Assembly (NCBI GenBank): GCA_044337585.1
Contig: JBIINH010000155.1
Location: 1 to 5,589, forward strand
Direction: 5' to 3'
Source: CAYSBE01 sp044337585
Lineage (GTDB): Bacteria > Bacteroidota > Bacteroidia > UKL13-3
Length of the DNA stretch: 5,589 nucleotides
How positions within the stretch are numbered: the stretch's first letter is position 1; every line of letters begins with the position of its first letter. This document shows, in pieces, positions 1 to 5,589 of this stretch. Position numbers and translations under genes: made by a program. A model generated the notes under the pieces. It worked only from the letters and a program-made list of their open reading frames with translations. It had not been told where the DNA came from and made no database searches.

Positions 1-514
1 TGTTGCATTGGCTTATGCAAAAAAGTATGTTGCTTCTATGTCTGGCATAATCTTGTTACACTCAACAGCACTAGCCGACTCTGAAGACCGAAAAGCTAAA
101 CGAATGCAATCTGTTGATTTTATAAATAAACATGGTGTGGAGCCATTTGTAAGAAATTTTATTCCGCCTCTGTTTGCACAAGAAAACAATAGCGAAAAAA
201 TAATTGATGAAGCCATCAATCAAGGGCTTTCTTGCACAAAAAAGGGGCTCACACAAGCACTTTTAGCCATGAAAGAAAGAAACGGTTCTATTGATTTTAT
301 CCGCACCACACATCTGCCTGTTGGTTATATTGCAGGAAAAGAAGATGCAATAATTCCTCTAAATGATTTACTCTCCCAATCTTCGGTGCTTCACAATGGT
401 ATGATTACCATTTTAGAAAACTCTGGACATATGGGAATGCTTGAAGAGCCCGAAAAATGCGCACAAGCCATTGCTAATTTTGTTGCATATTGTAATTACG
501 CTACAGCTAAATAA
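1..514 (+). CDS. Alpha/beta fold hydrolase, C-terminal part (5' end outside window)
   Basis: Partial gene. The first whole codon is at base 2 and the frame is open to the left edge, so the TTG at 8 is not taken as the start. The visible 170 residues begin VALAYAKKY, which fits the helix right after the nucleophile elbow (G-x-S-x-G-G-Y-VALA) of alpha/beta hydrolases; the Ser itself would lie just off-window. Next come a strand ending in LLHST, a charged ADSEDRKAKR segment typical of the cap-domain start, and a helical cap. Then come GKEDAIIPL, whose Asp (codon 344-346) is the likely catalytic acid, and NSGHMGMLEEPE, whose His (codon 428-430) is the likely catalytic base. The protein ends soon after, as is normal for the fold. 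It is probably a cytoplasmic serine hydrolase (esterase or lipase-like); the substrate cannot be told. It ends 9 bases before the next gene, in the same frame, which suggests one transcript. Confidence 0.88.
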   Translation, partial: VALAYAKKYVASMSGIILLHSTALADSEDRKAKRMQSVDFINKHGVEPFVRNFIPPLFAQENNSEKIIDEAINQGLSCTKKGLTQALLAMKERNGSIDFIRTTHLPVGYIAGKEDAIIPLNDLLSQSSVLHNGMITILENSGHMGMLEEPEKCAQAIANFVAYCNYATAK

Positions 515-523
515 AGAAACCGT

Positions 524-1771
524 TTGAAAAAAAATTCAGATATTATAATTATTGGTGCTGGCCCTGCCGGTACGGCCACATCTCTTTTTCTTGCAAATGC
601 GGGTATTGCTCATACCATTATCGAAAAACAATCTTTTCCAAGAGATAAAATATGTGGAGATGCACTGAGCGGAAAATCAGTATATGTGCTTAACAAATTA
701 GATCCCAAAATCATTTCCGACTTTACTACTCTCCCGGAATCTTTTTTGCCAAGTTGGGGGGTAAAATTTGTTGCGCCAAATGGCAAATCAATAGACATTC
801 CATTTAAATCAGAAAAAAGCAAGAACGACTTACCTCCCGGGTTTATCTCTAAGCGCATGCAGTTTGATCATGAACTATTCAAACGAATTGACACAAACTA
901 CGCAAAGGTGTTGCAAGGCACTGAGTTGATTCATATAGAACGAACTGGTGATTCGTTTTCATTAACTTGTAAAAACAACAATGATATATTCAATATAGAA
1001 GGTGTAAGATTAATCGTTGGAGCAGAGGGCGATAGATCAATTGTAGCGAAAGAACTCACAACGCTTCGCAAAGAAAACAAACATTATTGTGCTGGCATAC
1101 GTGCTTACTATGATGGTGTAACCGACATGCATGCTCAAAATTTTATCGAACTGCATTTCTTAGAAGAGCTTTTGCCGGGATATTTTTGGATTTTTCCATT
1201 ACCTAATGGACAAGCAAATGTAGGAGCAGGAATGCTTAGCGATACCGTAAGTAAAAAGAAGGTGAATCTGAAAGAAGACATGCTGAGGGCCATTGCAAAT
1301 AATCCTAATATTAAACACCGGTTTGCTGATGCAAAATTAGTTGGAAAAATACAGGGTTGGGGGCTGCCGCTGGGCTCTAAAAAACGCCAACTCTGTGGTG
1401 ACGGTTTTTTGCTTACAGGTGATGCTGGCTCTCTTATTGACCCCTTTACGGGAGAAGGAATTGGAAACGCCATGTACAGCGGGATGATGGCTGCCGAAAT
1501 GATTGTTGAAGCATTAAAAGCAAACCGTTTTGACCACGCTTTTTTAAAGCAATATGAAGTCGCTTTCTATAATCGCCAGTGGGATGAGCTTAAATTAAGC
1601 CACACAATGCAAAAACTATGTAAGTATCCTTGGCTGTTTAATTTTGTAGTAAACAAAGCACACAAAAATACCACCCTACGAGAGACAATTAGTTGTATGT
1701 TCGAAGACTTAGATATGCGAGCCAAATTAAGAAATCCGCTTTTCTATGTAAAGCTTCTGATGAATGATTGA
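524..1771 (+). CDS. NAD(P)/FAD-dependent oxidoreductase, geranylgeranyl reductase family
   Basis: A complete 415-residue flavoprotein. Visible parts in order: N-terminal Rossmann strand with GAGPAG (11-16) for the FAD ADP moiety; acidic E34 ending the second strand; FPRDKICGDALSG (38-50), matching the P-x-x-K-x-C-G signature of geranylgeranyl reductases; GAEGDRS (166-172) at the place of the GADG motif; PGYFWIFPLPNGQANVGAG (218-236), a hallmark of this family; and GDAGSLIDPFTGEGI (299-313), the second FAD-binding motif. The length is normal for the family. Members reduce isoprenoid double bonds or perform related flavin chemistry; the actual substrate is not visible, and an isoprenoid, quinone or pigment role is only an inference. 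The start is TTG: the in-frame stop of the upstream gene lies only 9 bases before it, no ATG fits, and GAGPAG falls at the expected distance. No Shine-Dalgarno sequence is seen, and the preceding bases are A-rich. The gene ends with tandem stops TGA TAG. It is probably co-transcribed with the hydrolase. Confidence 0.88.
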   Translation: MKKNSDIIIIGAGPAGTATSLFLANAGIAHTIIEKQSFPRDKICGDALSGKSVYVLNKLDPKIISDFTTLPESFLPSWGVKFVAPNGKSIDIPFKSEKSKNDLPPGFISKRMQFDHELFKRIDTNYAKVLQGTELIHIERTGDSFSLTCKNNNDIFNIEGVRLIVGAEGDRSIVAKELTTLRKENKHYCAGIRAYYDGVTDMHAQNFIELHFLEELLPGYFWIFPLPNGQANVGAGMLSDTVSKKKVNLKEDMLRAIANNPNIKHRFADAKLVGKIQGWGLPLGSKKRQLCGDGFLLTGDAGSLIDPFTGEGIGNAMYSGMMAAEMIVEALKANRFDHAFLKQYEVAFYNRQWDELKLSHTMQKLCKYPWLFNFVVNKAHKNTTLRETISCMFEDLDMRAKLRNPLFYVKLLMND

Positions 1772-1781
1772 TAGAATTGTG

Positions 1782-1789
1782 TATCTTTG
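1782..1789 (+). promoter_or_regulatory. Bacteroidota-type -7 promoter box (TATCTTTG)
   Basis: TATCTTTG fits the Bacteroidota -7 consensus TAnnTTTG exactly and lies in the 24-base gap before the second flavoprotein gene. A -33 TTG at the expected spacing of about 19 bases is not evident; the nearest TTG upstream (1768-1770) is only 11 bases away. Transcription from such a box usually begins a few bases past its final G, here about 1793-1796, practically on the GTG start codon. The -7 match is seen directly; promoter activity is inferred. Confidence 0.55.
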
Positions 1790-1795
1790 CACTCC

Positions 1796-3010
1796 GTGAA
1801 AGTAGCTGTAATAGGAGGAGGCGCTGCAGGATTCTTTGCAGCAATTCATTGTGCAATGGCCAATCCAGAGGCCAAAGTGGTTTTAATTGAAAAAACCTCA
1901 AAACTTTTAAGTAAGGTAAGGATATCCGGTGGAGGACGCTGCAATGTGACGCACGCCTGCTTCGAAATCAAACCCTTATCTGCGAGCTACCCCCGTGGTG
2001 AAAAAGAACTGAAAAGCGTGTTTAATCGCTTCATGACTACCGATACCATCAATTGGTTTGAGTCGCGGGGAGTAAAACTTAAAGCAGAAGAAGATGGGCG
2101 TATGTTTCCCAAAACAGACGATTCGCAAACCATCATTGATTGCCTAATGAAAGAGGCCAAAAAATACAAAGTGGATATCATCACAGAGTGCGATGTTCAG
2201 AATATAAGGCCACAATTTAATGGTGAGTTTCAGCTTACCACCTCTATAGGCATGATGGATGCCAATAGGGTAATTTTAGCAACAGGCGGAAGCCCCAAGG
2301 CTTCAGGATTAGAGTGGGTGAAAGACCTTGGACATAGCATTGAAGAGCCTGTGCCTTCTTTGTTTACTTTTAATGTGGAAGATACTGTTTTGCACAGTTT
2401 ATCGGGCATTGCAGTGAATCCCGCAAAAGTAAAAATAGTTGATAGCCGTTATGAGTTTAATGGGCCTGTTCTCATTACCCATTGGGGGCTTAGTGGTCCT
2501 GCCATTCTTAAACTTTCGTCATTTGCTGCAAAATACCTTGCAGAAAAAGAATATAATTTTAGTGTGCAAATAAATTGGCTAAACGAGAAAAAAGAAGATG
2601 TTGCCCGCCTAGAATTGATGAACTTAAAGGCTGCAAATCCTAACAAACATATTGGCAACCTGTTTCCATATGTACTTCCTAAGCGTTTGATGAAATACTT
2701 GTTTGATAAAGCCGGTATTGAAGAAAGTAGAAATTGGGCTGAAATATCAAAAGACCAGGTAAATAAACTTATTGGAAACTTGATTTATGATACTTACGAG
2801 GTAAAAAGTAAAACCATGTATAAAGAAGAATTTGTCACTTGTGGCGGAGTCTCTTTATCTGACATTAACTTTAAAACCATGGAGAGCAAGCGAGTGAAAG
2901 GTTTATACATTATTGGGGAGATGCTTGATATTGATGGCATAACAGGGGGGTTTAACTTTCAATCCGCTTGGAGCACTGGTTATATTGCCGGCAATGCTGC
3001 TGCTAAATAA
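1796..3010 (+). CDS. BaiN/HI0933-type NAD(P)/FAD-dependent oxidoreductase (YhiN-like)
   Basis: A complete flavoprotein of 404 residues from the GTG at 1796. It opens directly with KVAVIGGGAAGFFAA, the FAD-binding Rossmann motif (GGGAAG, 7-12), with the acidic end of strand two at E32. SGGGRCNVTH (44-53) is diagnostic of the HI0933-like family (COG2081). Further family landmarks are ATGGSP (162-167), THWGLSGP (228-235), CGGVSLSDI (349-357) and a C-terminal FAD-contacting stretch at 369-395 with GEMLDIDGITGGFNFQ. Length matches the roughly 400 residues usual for the family. BaiN has been proposed to act in bile acid dehydroxylation in Clostridium, but most members, including E. coli YhiN, have no settled role, so no substrate is assigned. 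An in-frame TTG at 1787 would add three residues (M-H-S), but it lies inside the TATCTTTG promoter box and gives a tail unlike the usual start, so GTG is preferred. The protein is likely cytoplasmic. Confidence 0.9.
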   Translation: MKVAVIGGGAAGFFAAIHCAMANPEAKVVLIEKTSKLLSKVRISGGGRCNVTHACFEIKPLSASYPRGEKELKSVFNRFMTTDTINWFESRGVKLKAEEDGRMFPKTDDSQTIIDCLMKEAKKYKVDIITECDVQNIRPQFNGEFQLTTSIGMMDANRVILATGGSPKASGLEWVKDLGHSIEEPVPSLFTFNVEDTVLHSLSGIAVNPAKVKIVDSRYEFNGPVLITHWGLSGPAILKLSSFAAKYLAEKEYNFSVQINWLNEKKEDVARLELMNLKAANPNKHIGNLFPYVLPKRLMKYLFDKAGIEESRNWAEISKDQVNKLIGNLIYDTYEVKSKTMYKEEFVTCGGVSLSDINFKTMESKRVKGLYIIGEMLDIDGITGGFNFQSAWSTGYIAGNAAAK

Positions 3011-3040
3011 TTGTCAATAAACTTATTCTGATTATTTTCG
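3011..3040 (+). promoter_or_regulatory. Probable Bacteroidota promoter, TTG-N19-TATTTTCG
   Basis: In the 48-base gap after the second flavoprotein gene, a -33-like TTG (3011-3013) is followed after exactly 19 bases by TATTTTCG (3033-3040), one mismatch from the Bacteroidota -7 consensus TAnnTTTG. Spacing is as expected for the primary sigma factor of this phylum. The predicted start of transcription is about 3044-3048, giving a leader of only 11-15 bases before the membrane protein gene. It would also drive the adaptor gene, which follows that gene by 15 bases. No terminator hairpin is seen in this gap, so readthrough from upstream is also possible. Confidence 0.5.
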
Positions 3041-3058
3041 TGTATTAGCAAATATGTA

Positions 3059-4459
3059 TTGGTTGCACAACGAGTTTTATTAATACTAGTGCTTGCTGCC
3101 CTTATTACATTCGGGCATTTTAATGAGCGCATCCCTTCAAACAATCAAACAGGTTGGGACGGCAAGCTATATGCCGACATTGTTATTTCTCTTGACAAAC
3201 AATGGCAAAACAAGGAAATAGACGGATATCTTTTTCAACGAATACTTCCATCAGCCATTGGTTATTTCCTATTCTACAATGTCCTTCAAAAGGAAGAAGT
3301 CTCTCGCCAAAATGTGGTTCAGTATTTTCTTTGGCTTAACACCGTGCTCATAGCGCTGTCGGTTTGGGGGTTTTTTCGAATTTGCAAACTTCTTTCATGG
3401 AGTTTTCATACAGAGCTCATTGGTTTCTCTGCGTTATTTTTCAATTTTGCTATATTAAAACAGGCGTGGTATTATCCGGTACTTACCGATATCATGGCAT
3501 TTACATTTGGTATTTGGCTTGCCTATTTTTTTCTCTCAAATAAGCATATCCCAGCAGCAATTATTTGTATTTTGGGGGCATTTGTTTATCCATTATTTTT
3601 ACCAACAGCCCTTCTGCTTTATTTACCAGTTTCGCAAAAACTTTTTGTTTCAAAAAGAATTGTTTTTTCTGTTCGCTTAGCTGCTATTTCCTTATTCTGT
3701 ATTTTGATGTCTGCTTACATTTTATACCCTGACTTGGTTTTGCATCCACGTTATATTATGCAAGTAAATAAAGGACTATTGCCACTGAGTTCATTTGCCT
3801 TGTTGGCTTACTTGTGGCATATTACCAAACCTTTGTCGCCAAAAACTATTGTGGCCAAGGTCCATGGTGCGCCTATTATGATTCCCATTATTTTATTCAT
3901 TACTTTTCTTTCAATACAGTTTTTTATCCAACAATATTTGCCACAAGAAACCAACTTCACCACGTTTGTTTTTGGAATGAATATTTTTCAGCAATCCGTT
4001 TCAAATCCGTTGGCATTTATTGTTTTTCACAGTGTCTATCTTGGTCCGTTGGTATTACTTATGTTGGTCTGGAAATGGGATTGGGCAAGGCTAAGCAATC
4101 TTTTACTTTTTGTTTTTACCTATTTGCTTTTGGCATTAGGTACCGAAACAAGGCAGTTTATAAATGCGTGGCCAATACTTGTTATTGTCTTTTTAAACAG
4201 CGTAGATAGCAAAAGCCTGCACCCAAAATTTATCCTTATTTTTATACTCATGTGCTTAATGCAATCACACTTTTATCTGACCATTAACCAACCAGGCATA
4301 TACGAACAATATGAATATGGTAAGTTTCCAGAACAATTTTACTTTATGCACCACGGGCCATTTGCCACACCCGTCTCGTATGTAATTAATATAAGCGGTT
4401 GCGTGTTGATGGCGTTAATTTTATACCTTGCATTCCGGCATTTAAATCCAAAATCATAA
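3059..4459 (+). CDS. Polytopic membrane protein, possibly GT-C glycosyltransferase-like; function unknown
   Basis: I do not recognise a named gene. The 466-residue product is very hydrophobic, with about 10-13 likely membrane helices, including stretches near 5-20, 87-107, 142-160, 164-190, 203-223, 272-292, 315-338, 344-361, 389-407 and 438-460. After helix one comes a polar loop with GWDGKLYADI (32-41), then GYLFQRILPSAIGY (56-69). An aspartate-bearing first loop of W-D-G-x-x-Y type, followed by a Q-R-I-L-P-like motif, resembles GT-C enzymes, which transfer sugars from lipid-phosphate donors at the periplasmic face. ETRQFINAWP (363-372) is another likely conserved polar patch inside the membrane part. 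The glycosyltransferase reading is inference only. The start is TTG 3059: the frame is open back to a stop at 3029-3031 but contains no ATG there, and the nearby ATG at 3054 is in another frame. A later GTG (codon 11) would cut into the first helix. The adaptor gene follows after 15 bases, so the two are probably co-transcribed. Confidence 0.78.
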   Translation: MVAQRVLLILVLAALITFGHFNERIPSNNQTGWDGKLYADIVISLDKQWQNKEIDGYLFQRILPSAIGYFLFYNVLQKEEVSRQNVVQYFLWLNTVLIALSVWGFFRICKLLSWSFHTELIGFSALFFNFAILKQAWYYPVLTDIMAFTFGIWLAYFFLSNKHIPAAIICILGAFVYPLFLPTALLLYLPVSQKLFVSKRIVFSVRLAAISLFCILMSAYILYPDLVLHPRYIMQVNKGLLPLSSFALLAYLWHITKPLSPKTIVAKVHGAPIMIPIILFITFLSIQFFIQQYLPQETNFTTFVFGMNIFQQSVSNPLAFIVFHSVYLGPLVLLMLVWKWDWARLSNLLLFVFTYLLLALGTETRQFINAWPILVIVFLNSVDSKSLHPKFILIFILMCLMQSHFYLTINQPGIYEQYEYGKFPEQFYFMHHGPFATPVSYVINISGCVLMALILYLAFRHLNPKS

Positions 4460-4474
4460 AAGCACATTAAGAAC

Positions 4475-5589
4475 ATGGTTCAAAAGAAGAAAAATAAAAC
4501 AATACTCTACTTAGGTATTTCTGTTGTCTTGCTTATTATAATTGTGATAATTGGTAAAGCGACCGGAACCATTGGTGGCGATGATTTAACCAAGGTTACT
4601 GTTGAAAAAGCACAACTGCGAAACCTTGTTCAGACAGTTTCTGCAAACGGAAAAGTACAACCGGAGGTTGAGGTAAAAATCAGCTCTGATGTGTCTGGTG
4701 AAATTATTTTATTAAATGTAAAAGAAGGCGATTCTGTAATAATGGGGCAGTTGCTTGCTGTCATTGATCCTGAGATTTACCAATCTTTAATGGAGCGAAG
4801 CGAAGCAGCATTAAATAATGCCAAGGCCAATCTTGCCAATAGTCGTTCTCGCTTATACCAAGTTGAAGTTAGAATGAAAGAAGCTGAATCGCAATATGCA
4901 CGTAACAAAAAAATGTACGACCAAAAGCTGATTGCTGATTCCGAAATGGAAGCCGCGCAAACAGCCTATGCAACAGCAAAAGCCGATTATGAATCTACCA
5001 AACAAAATATTATTGCTGCCGAGTTTACCGTGAAAACCCAAGAGGCAGGTGTAAAAGAGGCCGCAAAAAACTTATCAAGAACCAAAATTTATGCGCCTGT
5101 TAGTGGAATTGTATCTAAGCTTTCTGTAGAAAAAGGCGAGCGTGTAGTGGGAACTTCGCAAATGACAGGAACAGAGATGATGCGCATTGCCAATCTAAAT
5201 GATATGGAGGTTAGTGTAGATGTTAATGAGAACGATGTTATTCGGGTATCTTTAGGCGATAGCGTAAGCATTGAAGTTGACGCCTACAATAATAGGATTT
5301 TTAAAGGCATGGTTACCGAAGTCGCCAATTCTGCAACCACTACCACACAAAGTACAAGCGACCAGGTAACCAATTTTGTGGTGAAGATTCGAATTCTTAG
5401 AAGCTCTTATGAAGATTTGCTTGCCTCTTATGGAACCCGCAAAGCGGTATTTAGGCCAGGAATGTCGGCATCGGTAGAAATTCAAACTGAATATGCCAAT
5501 AAAGTACTCACCATTCCAATTGAATGTGTTACAATGAAAGACTTATCTGATTTTGATTCAATCAAAACAAAAACAACAACAGGAGCTGA
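4475..5589 (+). CDS. Periplasmic adaptor subunit of a tripartite efflux system (HlyD/MacA-type), 3' end outside window
   Basis: The reading frame runs open from ATG 4475 to the right edge (371 codons plus two bases); the terminal TGA at 5587-5589 is out of frame. Residues 2-8 are basic (VQKKKNK) and are followed by one membrane helix (about 9-27) with no lipobox Cys, so the protein is anchored in the inner membrane with the rest in the periplasm. Then come the first lipoyl half-motif (about 69-98, with SGEIILLNVKEGDSV and GQLLAVID), a long alpha-helical coiled-coil hairpin rich in Ala, Glu and Lys (about 100-200), the second lipoyl half (YAPVSGIVSKLSVEKGERV, 206-224), and a beta-barrel domain (about 244-338, ending FRPGMSASVEI). 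A Lys/Thr-rich polar stretch starts near 355. The C-terminal membrane-proximal domain is missing. Family members bridge an inner-membrane ABC (MacB-like) or RND pump to a TolC-like channel; which kind cannot be told here. No Shine-Dalgarno sequence is seen, and the preceding bases (TTAAGAAC) are A-rich, as is common in Bacteroidota. Confidence 0.92.
   Translation, partial: MVQKKKNKTILYLGISVVLLIIIVIIGKATGTIGGDDLTKVTVEKAQLRNLVQTVSANGKVQPEVEVKISSDVSGEIILLNVKEGDSVIMGQLLAVIDPEIYQSLMERSEAALNNAKANLANSRSRLYQVEVRMKEAESQYARNKKMYDQKLIADSEMEAAQTAYATAKADYESTKQNIIAAEFTVKTQEAGVKEAAKNLSRTKIYAPVSGIVSKLSVEKGERVVGTSQMTGTEMMRIANLNDMEVSVDVNENDVIRVSLGDSVSIEVDAYNNRIFKGMVTEVANSATTTTQSTSDQVTNFVVKIRILRSSYEDLLASYGTRKAVFRPGMSASVEIQTEYANKVLTIPIECVTMKDLSDFDSIKTKTTTGA

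Noticed and set aside
475..482. TAATTTTG matching the TAnnTTTG -7 box, about 40 bases ahead of the first flavoprotein gene
   Set aside because: It lies inside hydrolase coding sequence and has no TTG at the right distance upstream; such matches are frequent by chance in AT-rich DNA.
1181..1188. TATTTTTG resembling a -7 promoter box
   Set aside because: It encodes the conserved Y-F-W segment of the flavoprotein, has no -33 partner, and has no gene start downstream.
1135..1473. A 112-codon open frame on the - strand inside the geranylgeranyl reductase-type gene
   Set aside because: It is antisense to strongly conserved flavoprotein motifs and has no promoter, start context or recognisable family.
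2289..2304. Perfect 6-bp inverted repeat GAAGCC-CCAA-GGCTTC that could fold as a hairpin
   Set aside because: It lies in the middle of the second flavoprotein gene, in the conserved ATGGSPKASG region, with no following T-run; it is explained by codon content and is not a terminator.
3366..3376. Homopolymer run GGGGG-TTTTTT as a possible programmed frameshift site
   Set aside because: In the reading frame it is TGG GGG TTT TTT, which does not form an X-XXY-YYZ slippery heptamer, and the frame continues normally on both sides.
3814..4209. A 131-codon open frame on the + strand overlapping the membrane protein gene in another frame
   Set aside because: The host frame is a continuous hydrophobic protein; the alternative product is rich in Tyr, Phe, Cys and Trp without recognisable motifs, as expected from an AT-rich shadow frame.
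5587..5589. TGA at the very end of the window as the stop of the adaptor gene
   Set aside because: It is out of frame with the adaptor, whose last full codon is GCT at 5585-5587; the C-terminal domain is also still missing, so the gene continues past the edge.

Overview
The window is ordinary, densely packed bacterial DNA of low GC. All genes lie on the + strand with short gaps (9 to 48 bases). Two intergenic gaps hold elements resembling the Bacteroidota promoter (-7 box TAnnTTTG, -33 TTG), no gene has a clear Shine-Dalgarno sequence, and the proteins look Bacteroidota-like. I therefore read it as a chromosomal segment from a Bacteroidota bacterium. No RNA gene, insertion sequence, CRISPR array, phage gene or attachment site was seen.

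Layout: (1) bases 1-514 hold the C-terminal part of an alpha/beta hydrolase cut by the left edge, with the catalytic Asp and His visible and the nucleophile elbow off-window. (2) 524-1771 encode a complete FAD-dependent oxidoreductase of the geranylgeranyl reductase type, probably co-transcribed with the hydrolase. (3) 1796-3010 encode a second, unrelated flavoprotein of the HI0933/BaiN type, preceded by a TATCTTTG box so close to its GTG codon that the mRNA may be leaderless. (4) 3059-4459 encode a polytopic membrane protein with sequence features suggestive of GT-C glycosyltransferases, preceded by a good TTG-N19-TATTTTCG promoter. (5) 4475 to the right edge encodes most of a periplasmic adaptor (membrane fusion protein, HlyD/MacA type) of a tripartite exporter, cut before its C-terminus.

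The genes probably form two or three transcription units: hydrolase plus first flavoprotein; second flavoprotein, possibly from its own promoter; and membrane protein plus adaptor. Genes 1-2 could share a lipid or isoprenoid-related role, but nothing in the sequence proves it. The adaptor would normally work with an inner-membrane ABC or RND transporter and a TolC-like channel, neither of which is in view. I see no convincing new multi-gene system. The points most worth a second look are the near-leaderless GTG gene, three consecutive non-ATG starts, the uncharacterised membrane protein with its ambiguous start, and an Asp-to-Glu change in a flavin-binding motif.
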